DNA of 64,000 nt from Catellatospora tritici. Lineage in GTDB: Bacteria > Actinomycetota > Actinomycetes > Mycobacteriales > Micromonosporaceae. Of this stretch, positions 35,836 to 44,951 are shown one piece after another. The translations under genes and the position numbers were made by a program. The DNA lies in contig NZ_JAHRCY010000019.1 in the NCBI RefSeq assembly GCF_019083965.1, forward strand, positions 1 to 64,000, given 5' to 3'. The notes below the pieces were generated by a model. That model ran no database searches. It was not told where the DNA came from and saw nothing but the letters and a program-made list of their open reading frames with translations. Position 1 is the stretch's first letter. Each line of letters opens with the position of its first letter.

Positions 35836-36711
35836 TCAGGGGGTCAGGAGGGGCTTGACCTGCTCGGCGGTGAAGCGCATGAAGCCCTCGGGGTCGGGGT
35901 CGTCCGGGGTCGGCTGGAGGATCACCGCGTCCGCCCCGGCCCGCGCCCACTGCCCGGCGGCCGCCGCGACCTCGGCCGCGTCGCCCACGGCCGAACGTCC
36001 GGCCATGGTGTCGTAGCGCCACTCGAACCGCTCGGTCTCCATCCGCGCCGCCGCGTCCGGGCCGGTCGCGCTGTGCAGGTACACCGTGATCGGGTGCGGG
36101 TCGGTGCGCCCGGCCTCGGCCCGGCCCGCGTCGATCTGCGCTCGGGCGGCCCGCAACGTCTCGGTGGTGGTGCCGCCGGTCAGGATGGTGCCGTCGGCGG
36201 CCGCGCCGGACAGCCGCAGCGTGCGTGGACCGGTCGCTCCGGCCAGCACCGCGACCGGCTCGGTCGGCGCCCACCGCAGCTTGACCTTGTCGAGCTGGAC
36301 GTACCGCCCGTGGCAGGTCACCTCTTCACCGCGCAGCAGCGCCCGCAGCGCGTCCAACTGCTCACGCAGCAGCGTCAGCGGCGACTCGACCCGGGCACCG
36401 ACCTGGCCCATCCAGTCCTGCACGCCGTGACCGACGCCCACCCGCACCCGGCCCGGGAACAGCCGGTGCAGGGTCGCCAGCTCCATCGCGGTGATGGCGA
36501 CGTTGCGCAGCGGCACCGGCAACAGCCCCACCCCGACGACCAGCCGCTCGCTGTAGGCCAGCGCCGCCGCCGCGGTGGCGATGCCGCTCTCGAAGAAGCA
36601 GTCCTCCCACAGCCACAGCTCATCCAGCCCGGCCTCGTCGGCGGCCCGCACGATCGGACGCAGCCGCTCGGGCGGCAACATCGGCACGAACACGGCACCC
36701 AGGGCGGTCAC
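35836..36711 (-). CDS. LLM-class F420-dependent oxidoreductase
   Basis: 291 residues of the luciferase-like monooxygenase TIM-barrel family. Visible are AVFVPMLPPERLRPIVRAADEAGLDELWLWED, ATAAAALAYSERLVVGVGLLPVPLRNVAITAMELATL, and FPGRVRVGVGHGVQDWMGQVG followed by SPLTLLREQLDALRALL. This pattern is usual in actinobacterial F420-using enzymes that reduce or oxidise small organic molecules. The substrate is unknown. The GTG at 36711 follows GAGGAGG. Confidence 0.88.
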   Translation of the reverse strand: MTALGAVFVPMLPPERLRPIVRAADEAGLDELWLWEDCFFESGIATAAAALAYSERLVVGVGLLPVPLRNVAITAMELATLHRLFPGRVRVGVGHGVQDWMGQVGARVESPLTLLREQLDALRALLRGEEVTCHGRYVQLDKVKLRWAPTEPVAVLAGATGPRTLRLSGAAADGTILTGGTTTETLRAARAQIDAGRAEAGRTDPHPITVYLHSATGPDAAARMETERFEWRYDTMAGRSAVGDAAEVAAAAGQWARAGADAVILQPTPDDPDPEGFMRFTAEQVKPLLTP

Positions 36712-36792
36712 AGTAGTCCTCCTCGCGTCTGCGGGCGCCCGGCTGTGGGCGCCACCCGACCATGATGTCGGACCGGCGTGATCGCCGCTCGC

Positions 36793-37458
36793 TCAGGCAG
36801 ATGTGCCGGTCTCCGCCTGCGGGACGGTCTCCACCTGGGGCGCGGGGGCCTGGGCGGGCACGTCACGGGCCTGCTCGATGAGCGGGATGCCGCGCTCGCC
36901 GGTCTTCACCTCGTACGGCACCGCGAAGCGGCGTTCGCCCTGGGCCACCTGCACGTCGGCCGCCGGGTCGGTGTTGCGGACCCGCAGGTGGGCGCTGATC
37001 CTGCCCTCGCCGCCGCCGAGGTGCACCAACCGTCCGGCCGCGACGGTCGCCACCAGCGCGGTCACCTCCAGCTCGGCCGTCGCCACCACGGTCACCGTGG
37101 TCAGGGTCCGGCCGTTCACGACGACGTCGAGCTCGGTCTCGTACTCCCAGGGCAGCGCGTAGGTCTTGACGACGACCTGCTCGGTGCTGCCCGGTGCGGC
37201 ATGGGTGCGGCGGGCGGCGTCCAGCAGCGCCGACCGGGTGCGCCACGCCCCGACCAGGACGTCGCTGACCTCGACGTCGAGCAGCTGCGAGACCCGGGTC
37301 AGGAACGCGCGGGCCACGGTCAGCGCCGGGGCCTCACCGTGGGCGGGCAGCGCGCCGACGCCCACCAGCTTCTCGGCTGCCTGCTCGACCTTGTCGGCCG
37401 CCGCACCGGCCTTGCCGCCGACGACGTCGCCGAACAGCAGTTCCCGTACTGTCGTCAT
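36793..37458 (-). CDS. Hypothetical cytoplasmic protein coupled to a membrane partner
   Basis: 221 residues without signal peptide or membrane helix. Features: MTTVRELLFGDVVGG; an Ala-rich helix (KAGAAADKVEQAAEKLVGVG); a beta-rich middle (VVVKTYALPWEYETELDVVVNGRTLTTV); and a Pro/Ala/Gln/Val tail (AQAPAPQVETVPQAETG). Its ATG overlaps the stop codon of the upstream gene as ATGA, so the two products are made together. I do not recognise the family. Confidence 0.75.
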   Translation of the reverse strand: MTTVRELLFGDVVGGKAGAAADKVEQAAEKLVGVGALPAHGEAPALTVARAFLTRVSQLLDVEVSDVLVGAWRTRSALLDAARRTHAAPGSTEQVVVKTYALPWEYETELDVVVNGRTLTTVTVVATAELEVTALVATVAAGRLVHLGGGEGRISAHLRVRNTDPAADVQVAQGERRFAVPYEVKTGERGIPLIEQARDVPAQAPAPQVETVPQAETGTSA

Positions 37459-38651
37459 ACGCTCTCCCGGAAGCCGTCCAGCCGGTAGCCGCTGCGGCCG
37501 GACCGCACCACGACCTCGACGCTGATACCGGCCGCCGGGTCGGCCCGGTGGCCGCGCAGCACCCGCCACAGGGCCAGCGCCGCCAGCAACAGCAGCAGCA
37601 GCGCACCCAGTCCGAGCAGCAGTGGCTTGGTCAGCCCGGTCCGGTGTGGCAGCGTGACGATGGGCCCCTCGGTGGCCGGGACCGGTTCCGCCGCGGCGCG
37701 CAGGCACACGGCGCTCAGCCGCACCGTGATCGGGGCGTCGGTGCGGGCATCGCCCCGCACGACCACAGTCCAGCCGCGTCGCGTGAGCGGATCCAGCGGG
37801 GTGGCCACCAGCACCGCCGTATCGCCGGGCAGGTCGCCTTCGAGCAGCTGGTAGCCGCCCCCGGTCAAGGTCCGATCGGCCGGGCACAGGGCGCTCGCGG
37901 TGCCGGAGCGAGGCACGACGCAGGTCGGCGCGAAGATGTCGCCACCGCCGGTGCACACCGGTTCGGCCTTGTCCAGACCCAGGTCGACGGGCACCGTTTC
38001 GGCGGCCGCCTTCGGACCACCCAGGCACACCGCGTACGCGGTGACCGTGGCACGCGCCTTCACGTCCGGGTCGCCGGGCGTCAGCCGCACGTCCAGGGTC
38101 CAAACCGAGTCGCCGGACGGGAAGCTGCCGTGCACCGCCGCCCCGCCCAGCTGTGGCGTCCACTCCGGCCGGAAGCCGCCCCCGGTGCGTACGGTGCCGT
38201 CGGGGCACGCCACCGCCAACGCGAACACCTGGTCGGCGCGGGTGTCGGTGGCGGCGGCCACCGCGCTGCGCCCGGTGCCGCCGGACAGGCAGGCGGCGGT
38301 CACCTGTAGCCGGAGCACCTCCTTGGCGCGGTTCTGCACCGCGACCGTCCAGCCGCGCGGGCGCCCTCCCGCCCGCACCGGCTGGCCCTGCTCGTCGGCG
38401 GGGTAACTGCCCAGCACCTCGACGAACGGGCTGAACCCGACCCAGCCGCCGCCGACCAGTTCCTCGCCCTCGGCGCAGGCGGCGGTGAACAGGCGGGGTG
38501 CGCGGGTGGGGCCGAACTCGGTGTTGAGAGTGTGCAGCACCGTCGTGCCGAGCCGGTCGGCCGCGGCCGACGCGGCGGTGGCGCCGCCGAGCGCGCACAG
38601 CAGCGCCGCGAGCAGGGCGGCGGCGGCTCGGGGAAGGCCGTGGGTACGCAT
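37455..38651 (-). CDS. Membrane-anchored extracellular protein of unknown function
   Basis: 398 residues. Signal peptide MRTHGLPRAAAALLAALLCALGG, cleavage near ASA|AA. The long outer region has recurring modules that start with a Cys-rich strand and a Gly-rich turn (EGEELVGGGWVGF, CPDGTVRTGGGF, CPADRTLTGGGYQLL). Near 340-365 comes a membrane helix (PLLLGLGALLLLLLAALALW) and a short cytoplasmic tail. Type I topology is therefore likely. The tail lies next to the coupled cytoplasmic protein encoded downstream. No known domain recognised. Confidence 0.75.
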   Translation of the reverse strand: MRTHGLPRAAAALLAALLCALGGATAASAAADRLGTTVLHTLNTEFGPTRAPRLFTAACAEGEELVGGGWVGFSPFVEVLGSYPADEQGQPVRAGGRPRGWTVAVQNRAKEVLRLQVTAACLSGGTGRSAVAAATDTRADQVFALAVACPDGTVRTGGGFRPEWTPQLGGAAVHGSFPSGDSVWTLDVRLTPGDPDVKARATVTAYAVCLGGPKAAAETVPVDLGLDKAEPVCTGGGDIFAPTCVVPRSGTASALCPADRTLTGGGYQLLEGDLPGDTAVLVATPLDPLTRRGWTVVVRGDARTDAPITVRLSAVCLRAAAEPVPATEGPIVTLPHRTGLTKPLLLGLGALLLLLLAALALWRVLRGHRADPAAGISVEVVVRSGRSGYRLDGFRESV

Positions 38652-38714
38652 CGCGCTCAGGGTCGCACGCGCAGCCCGGTGGCGCTGTCCCCCGCCCGAC
38701 ACCTGACGTGCCAC

Positions 38715-38753
38715 GGCCGCCCCGGCACGCGGAGGTCGCGCACCGGGGCGGCC
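38715..38753 (-). terminator. Terminator after the GH71/99-like gene
   Basis: GGCCGCCCCGG (38715-38725) pairs perfectly with 38743-38753 across a 17-base loop, nine bases beyond the stop codon of the minus-strand glycosidase gene. Confidence 0.7.
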
Positions 38754-38761
38754 GACTCGGG

Positions 38762-41152
38762 TCAGGACGCGTAGATCTCGTACTCCGACAGCTGTGCGGC
38801 GGGCCAGCCGGTGTTGCCGTAGAAGTAGGCGCGCACATACCGGCGGGCACCGGCCGCGAACGTCATGGTCACCTGGTTGCCGGAGGCCGGGTTGAACACG
38901 AACCCGGCCTGCGCCACCAGCGTCGTCCAGGTCGTCCCGTCGTTGCTGGCCTGGATCGCGATCGTCTGCGTACGCTGCCCCCACGACGCGGGCGGCGGCA
39001 CCTTCAGCACGATCCGGCTGATCGACGTGGCCGCCTGCAGGTCCACCTGGATCCACTGCGGGAACGCGTTGTTGACGCTCTCCCAGTAGGTGTTGGCGTC
39101 ACCGTCGGTGGCGTTCTGCGGCACGTAGTTCTGCGTGTAGCTGCTGGCCGTGGTCGGCTTGCCCTTGGCCAGGTTGCCGCCGGGCGCCGGGCTGGTGGTG
39201 GCACTGACCGTGTTGGACTGCCCGGACACGTTGCCCGCGGCGTCCTGCGCGGCCACGGTGTAGCTGTAGGTCGTCGAGGGGCTCAGGCCGGTGACCGTGA
39301 ACGACGTCGCCGCGGTCGAGGCGACCACGGCTCCGTTCTGGCGGATCTGGTATCCGGTGACGCCCACGTTGTCGGTGGCCGCGTTCCAGGCCAGCGAGAC
39401 GCTGTTGGCGGTCTGGCCGGTGACGCGCAGGTTGGCCGGGGTGCTGGGCGCCTGGGTGTCGCCCTGCGGGGCGGTGCCGTACACCTCCAGCGTGGACACC
39501 TGCGCGGCCGACCAGCCGGTGTTGGCGGTGATGTTGACCCGCACGTACCGGGTGGTGGTCGTCGGGACGGTGATGGTCACCGTGTTGGCCTGGTTGGGGT
39601 CGAACGAGTACTGCGCCGAGTTGACCAGCGTGCTGAACGAGCCGCCGTCGCTGCTGCCCTGCACGGACAGGGTCTGGAAGCGCTGGCCCCAGCCGGTGGG
39701 CAACTTGAGCACGACCCGGCTGACGGTCGCGGCCGCGCCCAGGTCTACCTGGAGCCACTGCGGGAAGGTGCCGTTGGCGCTCTCCCAGTACGTGCCCTGG
39801 TTGCCGTCGACGGCGTTGCCGGTGCCGAAACCACCGTTGCTGCTGCTGGCCGAGGTGGCCTTGCCCCGGGCCAGGTCGGTGTCGACGGGCGGCTGCCCGC
39901 CCACGACCGGCTGGGTGGGCCGGGTCGCGGTCAGCGCGAGCTGGCCCTTGAGCATCTTGCCGCCGTCGGCGGTGATGCGCAGGTAGTAGTCCGACGAGCA
40001 GACGGTGCCGTCCTCGTCGAGGGTGACGAAGCTGGTCCCGGCCGGGATCATCGAGGCGTTCTCGGCCGTCTTGGCGATCTGGTTGCCCTCGTTGTACTCG
40101 TCGAACATCGAGATGTAGATGCCCTGGCAGCCCAGGCGGATCATGTTGTAGAAGTGCCGCCAGTAGAAGTCGCCGTGCGCGCGGGCGTGCGAGGACAGGT
40201 CACCGGGCATGACGCAGGGCTGGTAGTCGATGCCGCGGTTGTTGCACTCGGCCTGGTCGGCGAGGTTGACGTTGTTGTAGAACCAGTCCAGGCCCGCGAC
40301 GTCGCCGGTGCGGCCGACCATCCACGGCGAGATCATGTGGAACGCCGTGTACACGTCGAAGAAGCCCGCGCGGGAGTCGTTGATGCCCTGGCGCCAGTAG
40401 GTGGGCACGCCGCCGATGACGTAGCAGCCCTGGGCCTTGAACCAGTTGATGACCTCCAGGCAGGGTGCCGGGGCGAACGGGCGGCCGGGGTCGTTGAAGC
40501 CGAAGCCCCAGATGCAGACGACCGGCTTGCCGTTCTGGCGGGCGTACGCGGTGGAGGAGGTGTACGCCGACATCTTGTTGGTCCAGTCGGTCTTGATCTC
40601 CGACTGCATGTTGGTCCAGTTGGTGACGTCGTACATGATGTAGAACTTGCGCCCGGTGGCCTCGGCGGCGGTGCGCACCTTGGCCGTCATCGCGTCGCGG
40701 ATCGGGCCCTCGCCGCCGGTCGGGTTGAACCGCTGCAGCGCGGCGGTGTCACAGCCGTACTGCTGCATCCACTGGAAGTGGATGTTGACGGTCGACTGGT
40801 CGAAGTGGGAGAACAGCTTCGCGGGCTGGCCGCTGTTCAGGTTGTTGAAGGCGGTCTGGTACGACGTCGGGTAGTCGCGCATGTCCGGCCAGGACACGAT
40901 CGAGTTGTTGCTCGGCGACGGCGGCTGGCCCCAGTTGTTGGCCCAGTGCCACCAGCCGTTGAGCGGCGAGCCGTCGCCGATCGCGGCGAACCAGCCCTGA
41001 TACCCGACGGTGATCTTGCCGACGACGTCGCCGACCGGGCTCGCCGCGGCGGCCGGGGCGGCGGTGGCCGCGAGCAGCTCCCCCGTCGCGGCGGCCGCCA
41101 GCGCGGAGCCCGCCGCGGTGGAGGCCATGAGCCTCCGGCGTGAGATTGCCAT
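38762..41152 (-). CDS. Tat-exported GH71/99-like glycosidase with two discoidin domains and an Fn3 domain
   Basis: 796 residues. The N-terminus MAISRRRLMASTAAGSALAA is a twin-arginine signal, so export in folded form is expected. Residues about 40-400 form a GH71/GH99-like barrel (KITVGYQGWFAAIGDGSPLNGWW, SHFDQSTVNIHFQWMQQYG, KFYIMYDVTNW, CQGIYISMFDEYNEGNQI). Related GH99/GH71 enzymes cleave alpha-mannosidic or alpha-1,3-glucan links. A discoidin/F5-8C domain (about 425-560), a fibronectin type III domain (570-655) and a second discoidin domain (660-796) follow. Fn3 and discoidin modules serve binding. GGAAGGG precedes the ATG. Polysaccharide target inferred only from family. Confidence 0.88.
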   Translation of the reverse strand: MAISRRRLMASTAAGSALAAAATGELLAATAAPAAAASPVGDVVGKITVGYQGWFAAIGDGSPLNGWWHWANNWGQPPSPSNNSIVSWPDMRDYPTSYQTAFNNLNSGQPAKLFSHFDQSTVNIHFQWMQQYGCDTAALQRFNPTGGEGPIRDAMTAKVRTAAEATGRKFYIMYDVTNWTNMQSEIKTDWTNKMSAYTSSTAYARQNGKPVVCIWGFGFNDPGRPFAPAPCLEVINWFKAQGCYVIGGVPTYWRQGINDSRAGFFDVYTAFHMISPWMVGRTGDVAGLDWFYNNVNLADQAECNNRGIDYQPCVMPGDLSSHARAHGDFYWRHFYNMIRLGCQGIYISMFDEYNEGNQIAKTAENASMIPAGTSFVTLDEDGTVCSSDYYLRITADGGKMLKGQLALTATRPTQPVVGGQPPVDTDLARGKATSASSSNGGFGTGNAVDGNQGTYWESANGTFPQWLQVDLGAAATVSRVVLKLPTGWGQRFQTLSVQGSSDGGSFSTLVNSAQYSFDPNQANTVTITVPTTTTRYVRVNITANTGWSAAQVSTLEVYGTAPQGDTQAPSTPANLRVTGQTANSVSLAWNAATDNVGVTGYQIRQNGAVVASTAATSFTVTGLSPSTTYSYTVAAQDAAGNVSGQSNTVSATTSPAPGGNLAKGKPTTASSYTQNYVPQNATDGDANTYWESVNNAFPQWIQVDLQAATSISRIVLKVPPPASWGQRTQTIAIQASNDGTTWTTLVAQAGFVFNPASGNQVTMTFAAGARRYVRAYFYGNTGWPAAQLSEYEIYAS

Positions 41153-41455
41153 GCAAGTTCCCTTCCATCACATGCCGGTGTGACGGAGGGCGGGTGCGGC
41201 GCGGCGCGGGCATCCAGGCACGACCGTGCCACCGGGACGGAGGCGCACGGGCGGACCCTCGGATGCCCAGGGGTCACCCTCCGTCGCCGGACGGGTGTCC
41301 GGCACCGAACGGGCGGCGAGCGGGACCGCGGTCCCCGGGCGGGGATTGGCTAGACCCTATGTCCACGACGGAGGCACGGCAAGATATCGACAGAAACATT
41401 TCCTAAATCAACTTGTAACCCCGTCAGATCGTGCAACGGTGATGCAAGTTTGCGG
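41153..41455. other. Upstream region of the GH71/99-like gene
   Basis: About 300 bases with no gene. GC-rich near the glycosidase start, AT-richer at 41380-41450, where a TTAGGAAA-type motif (41391-41406) sits. It also forms the 3' border of the ASCH gene. Confidence 0.4.
41391..41406 (-). promoter_or_regulatory. TTAGGAAA-type motif upstream of the GH71/99-like gene
   Basis: On the minus strand the sequence reads TTAGGAAATGTTTCTG, an imperfect palindrome. A similar TAAGGAACTTTACTGT stands upstream of the SGNH hydrolase gene (59169-59182). I recall TTAGGAAA-TTTCCTAA-like sites upstream of many secreted actinomycete hydrolases, but cannot verify the regulator. Confidence 0.35.
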
Positions 41456-41863
41456 TCAACCGTTGTCGGCACCCCCGATGACGCGCAGCCACAGGCACAC
41501 CACCTCGGTGTCGTCGTCCACGGTGTACCCCTCGCGCTCCCAGTAGCGGCGGTGCGCCTGCGCCCAGTGCTCGATGCTGGTGAAGCCCTCGCCCTCGGCC
41601 TGCGCGAACTCCCAGCTGACCTCGGCGAAGGGCACCAGCTCGATCCGGGTTATCTCGATGATCGCCAGCACCTGGCCGCCGTCGCCGAGCAGCGCCTCCC
41701 GCTCGCCGACGTGCTCCAACTGCTCCTGCTGGGCGCGGTACTCGGCCAGCAGGCCCGCGGTGGCGGTCTTCGTGCCCGCCAGCACCAGCGAACTCAGCCG
41801 CTCGCGCAGCTGCCCCGGCGTGCCCAGTTCCATCCCGCGCAGTTCGCCAACCCTGGGAAACAT
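41456..41863 (-). CDS. ASCH-domain protein
   Basis: 135 residues. The order LGTPGQLRERLSSLVLAGTKTATAGLL, then QVLAIIEITRIELVPFAEVSWEFAQAEGEGFTSIEHWAQAHRRYWE, matches ASCH-fold proteins, which are proposed to bind RNA or hydrolyse modified nucleosides. It starts 10 bases after the stop of an LLM oxidoreductase gene, in the same direction. The AGGAGG lies only one base before the ATG at 41863, so the ATG ten codons later might be used instead. Confidence 0.8.
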   Translation of the reverse strand: MFPRVGELRGMELGTPGQLRERLSSLVLAGTKTATAGLLAEYRAQQEQLEHVGEREALLGDGGQVLAIIEITRIELVPFAEVSWEFAQAEGEGFTSIEHWAQAHRRYWEREGYTVDDDTEVVCLWLRVIGGADNG

Positions 41864-41873
41864 GCCTCCTAGC

Positions 41874-42851
41874 CTAGGGGCGGGCAGGCGTCGCGGCGCG
41901 ACTAAGCGCGGGCAACAGCTCCTTGTGCGCAACGTCGAGGAAGTCGGCCTGGGTGTCGCCGCCGATCTGGACCACCGCCACGTCGGTGAAGCCCGCGTCG
42001 ACGAACTTCTGCACCGCGGCGACGTGCCGGTCCAGGTCGGGTCCGCAGGGGATCTGGTCGGCCACCTGCGCCGGGCTGGTCGAGCGGGAGGCGGCGTGGA
42101 ACGAGCGCGGGTGCGGCAGCTCGGCCATGACGCCCCAGCCCAGGCTGAACCAGCGGAACTGCTCGTGGGCGACACGCGCGCACTCCTGCTCGTCCGGGCC
42201 GTAGCACAGCGCCACCTGCCCGTAGCAGGGGCCGCGGCCGCCCGCCTCGCGGTACATCTCGATCAGCTTCGGGTCCGGTGCCACCGCGACCAGGGCGTCG
42301 GCGTGCCGCGCGGCCAACTCGCACGAGGAGCGGCCCGACACCGCGATCCCGATCGGCACCGGCTGCTCGGGCAGGTCCCACAGCCTGGCCTCGGGCACCT
42401 CGAAGTACTCGCCGCTGTGGTGGACGGTCTTGCCCGCCAGCAGCGGCCGGATGATCCCAAGTGCCTCGTCGAGCATGTGGTGACGCTGCGTCGTGTGCGG
42501 CCAGCCGCCCACGACGTGCTCGTTCAGGTTCTCCCCCGCGCCGAGGCCGAGGGTGAACCGGCCGCCGGACATCACCCCGACCGTCGCCGCCTTCTGGGCC
42601 ACCACCGCCGGGTGGTAGCGCAGGATCGGGCAGGTCACGAAGGACATCAGCCCGATCCGCTCGGTCGCGTACGCGGCCGCGCCCAGCACCGCCCACGCGT
42701 ACGGGGCGTGCCCCTGTTCGGGCAGCCAGGGATAGTAGTGGTCGGAGCAGACGGCGAAGTCGAAACCGGCCGCTTCGGCCCGTACCGCGTCGTCGACGAG
42801 GTCGCGCGGGCCGCGCTGCTCGCACATGAGCGTGTATCCGATGTTGGCCAT
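41874..42851 (-). CDS. LLM-class F420-dependent oxidoreductase (TIGR03557-like)
   Basis: 325 residues of the luciferase-like TIM barrel: MANIGYTLMCEQRGPRDLVDDAVRAEAAGFDFAVCSDHYYPWLPEQGHAPYAW, then VTCPILRYHPAVVAQKAATVGVMSGGRFTLGLGAGENLNEHVVG. The SDHYYPW and GENLNEHV elements are those of F420-binding actinobacterial members related to glucose-6-phosphate dehydrogenase Fgd. The substrate is unknown. ATG at 42851; a GTG/ATG 12 codons upstream is less supported. It is probably cotranscribed with the ASCH gene. Confidence 0.9.
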   Translation of the reverse strand: MANIGYTLMCEQRGPRDLVDDAVRAEAAGFDFAVCSDHYYPWLPEQGHAPYAWAVLGAAAYATERIGLMSFVTCPILRYHPAVVAQKAATVGVMSGGRFTLGLGAGENLNEHVVGGWPHTTQRHHMLDEALGIIRPLLAGKTVHHSGEYFEVPEARLWDLPEQPVPIGIAVSGRSSCELAARHADALVAVAPDPKLIEMYREAGGRGPCYGQVALCYGPDEQECARVAHEQFRWFSLGWGVMAELPHPRSFHAASRSTSPAQVADQIPCGPDLDRHVAAVQKFVDAGFTDVAVVQIGGDTQADFLDVAHKELLPALSRAATPARP

Positions 42852-42917
42852 GGCCTGCTCAGTACCCGGATGGCCGCCAGGGCACACCTGGCCGCCCGCC
42901 GCGGGCCATCATGAGTC

Positions 42918-43838
42918 ATGACCTTGGCACCCCCGGATGTGTCCCCCGACGACCTCGACCACTGGTGCCGCCGGTGGCTGTCGGCGGGCGTCGCGGAGCC
43001 CCTGTTCACCGCCGGGCACCTGTCCCGCGTGTACGGCCTGCGCCTGACCGACGGCCGGGAGGTGGTGGTGAAGGTCCGGACCGACCAGCCCCGCCTGGCC
43101 GGGTGCGCCGACGTGCAGGCGGCGCTGTGGGCCGCCAGGCTGCCCTGCCCCCGGCCGCTGGTCGGCCCGGTCCCGCTCGGGGCGTACGCGGCCGGCGCGG
43201 AGACGCACCTGCCCGGTGGCGACCTGCTGGGGCCCGTGGACGGCGCGGCCGAACGCTACGCGGAACTGCTGGCCCGGTTCGTCGCGCTGGCCCCGACGCC
43301 GGAAGCGGTCCGGCCGCTGGCACCGAACCCGCCGTGGACCGCGTGGGGTCGCGAGCCCAGCGGTGGGCTGTGGCCACGCCCCGACGACCGCGCCGCCGAC
43401 CTCAACGCCCACCCCGGTCCGGCCTGGCTGGACGAGGTCGGCGACCGGGTCGTCCGGCGGCTGCGCGAGGCGACCGGCCCCGAGGTGGTCGGACACAGCG
43501 ACTGGGAGGCGCAGAACCTGCGCTGGCACGGCGACCGGCCGGTGGTGCACGACTGGGACAGCGCGGCCTGCGCACCCGAGGCGGTGCTGGTCGGGATGGC
43601 CGCGTCGGTGTGGCCGTGCGGCGCGGTGCCCCGGGCGGCGACCGTGGCCGAATCGTGGGCGTTCCTGACGGCGTACCAGCAGGCGGCCGGGCGGCGGTTC
43701 AGCGCGGCGGAGGTCGAGGTGAGCTGGGCCGCGGGGCTGTGGGTGTACGCGTTCAACACGAAGAAGGCCAGCCTCGACGGCCACCCCTGGCTGGATCCCG
43801 AGGAGGCCGCCGAACGGCTGGCGCTGGCCGGAGCCTGA
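42918..43838 (+). CDS. Aminoglycoside phosphotransferase-family protein
   Basis: 306 residues with an APH-type fold: an N-lobe with LTDGREVVVKVR, catalytic loop EVVGHSDWEAQNLRW and metal-binding VVHDWDSAACAPEAV. In place of the usual HGDxxxxN the loop reads HSDWEAQN, keeping the Asp and Asn. The C-terminal WLDPEEAAERLALAGA ends four bases from a convergent gene. The substrate is unknown. Confidence 0.85.
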   Translation: MTLAPPDVSPDDLDHWCRRWLSAGVAEPLFTAGHLSRVYGLRLTDGREVVVKVRTDQPRLAGCADVQAALWAARLPCPRPLVGPVPLGAYAAGAETHLPGGDLLGPVDGAAERYAELLARFVALAPTPEAVRPLAPNPPWTAWGREPSGGLWPRPDDRAADLNAHPGPAWLDEVGDRVVRRLREATGPEVVGHSDWEAQNLRWHGDRPVVHDWDSAACAPEAVLVGMAASVWPCGAVPRAATVAESWAFLTAYQQAAGRRFSAAEVEVSWAAGLWVYAFNTKKASLDGHPWLDPEEAAERLALAGA

Positions 43839-43842
43839 CCCG

Positions 43843-44802
43843 TCAGTGCGGGATCAGGCGGCGCGGCCGCGTACGGTCCAGGCCCTCGCGAAACTCCTCG
43901 ATGGCCAGGGCGACCTCGGTGCGGGAGCGGGTGCGCTCCAGCGCCGGGCCGTAGTGCAGGTGTCGGGCCAGTCCGTCCAGGTCGAACCCGAAGTACATCG
44001 CCATCAGCGGATTCACGAACAGCTCCGTGCCCTCGGTACGGCCGGTGGCGTGCGCGTCGCCGAACTCGCCGCGCAGCGCCGCGGCCACCTGCGTGTTGAC
44101 GATGCTGGCCGTGCGGGGGGCCTCCCGAACCGAGTGCGCGACCGCGTCCAGATACGCCTCGGCCTCCATGCTGCCCGGCGGGATCGTGAACGCGCCCAGG
44201 TAGGCGCCCGCCCGGTGCAGCGCGGCGATGTTCTCCAGCACGTGAGCGTGGCAGACGCCGTGGTGGGAGTCGATGCCGAAGCCCAGGCTGACCACGAGTT
44301 TGACCGGCACGTCGAGCCCCGACACCGCGATCAGGCTGGTCATGTCCTCCTCGGGTGTGCCCAGCCCGGCCTCGTCGCCGCGCATGAGGATGTCGGTGCC
44401 GCCGTCGGCGAGCACGACCGCGTCGACATCGAGCTTCTCGATCAGGGCCCGGTAGGCGGCCCGCAGCGGGCGTACGCCGGTGCGGTCGAACGCGTAGACG
44501 ACCGGGTCTTGGCCCTGGGCGGCCAGCCAGCGGGACAGGGTCCGCTCCGGGAAGTAGCGGTCGTTGCCGGGGCTGTCCGGGCGGACCTCGGCCAGACCGG
44601 TGCGCAGCCACGCGGTGGGCGGGAGGGCGCCCAGCTCGCTGACGGAGTAGCTGGCCAGAGTGACCCGTACGCCGGCGTCGCGCAGGGCCAGGGCCAGCGG
44701 AAGTCCGGCATACACGTCGAAGCCGCCGCCTGCACCGGCGATCAGGACATGCTTCGCCGCGCGCAGGCGGCGGGACACCGAAGGCTCGAAGATCGCGGTC
44801 AC
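43843..44802 (-). CDS. DUF1152-family protein
   Basis: 319 residues. The glycine-rich start (AKHVLIAGAGGGFDVYAGLPLALALRDAG), DAVVLADGGTDILMRGDEAGLGTPEEDMTS and LGFGIDSHHGVCHAHVLENIAALHRAGAYLG are typical of DUF1152 proteins. These have a nucleotide-binding-like N-terminus but no proven reaction. Cytoplasmic, single gene, GTG start at 44802. Confidence 0.85.
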   Translation of the reverse strand: MTAIFEPSVSRRLRAAKHVLIAGAGGGFDVYAGLPLALALRDAGVRVTLASYSVSELGALPPTAWLRTGLAEVRPDSPGNDRYFPERTLSRWLAAQGQDPVVYAFDRTGVRPLRAAYRALIEKLDVDAVVLADGGTDILMRGDEAGLGTPEEDMTSLIAVSGLDVPVKLVVSLGFGIDSHHGVCHAHVLENIAALHRAGAYLGAFTIPPGSMEAEAYLDAVAHSVREAPRTASIVNTQVAAALRGEFGDAHATGRTEGTELFVNPLMAMYFGFDLDGLARHLHYGPALERTRSRTEVALAIEEFREGLDRTRPRRLIPH

Positions 44803-44951
44803 AGGACGCGACGTTAGCGGCGTCGCCGATGGCGTACCACCGAGTTTGCGCAGCCGAGGGCTTCGGCCGGCACCGGCTCATGCAGCAGGGACAGCGCGTA
44901 CACATTCGACTTGGTAGCGTGCGCGACTGAGACGATCACGGGGAGATTCTC

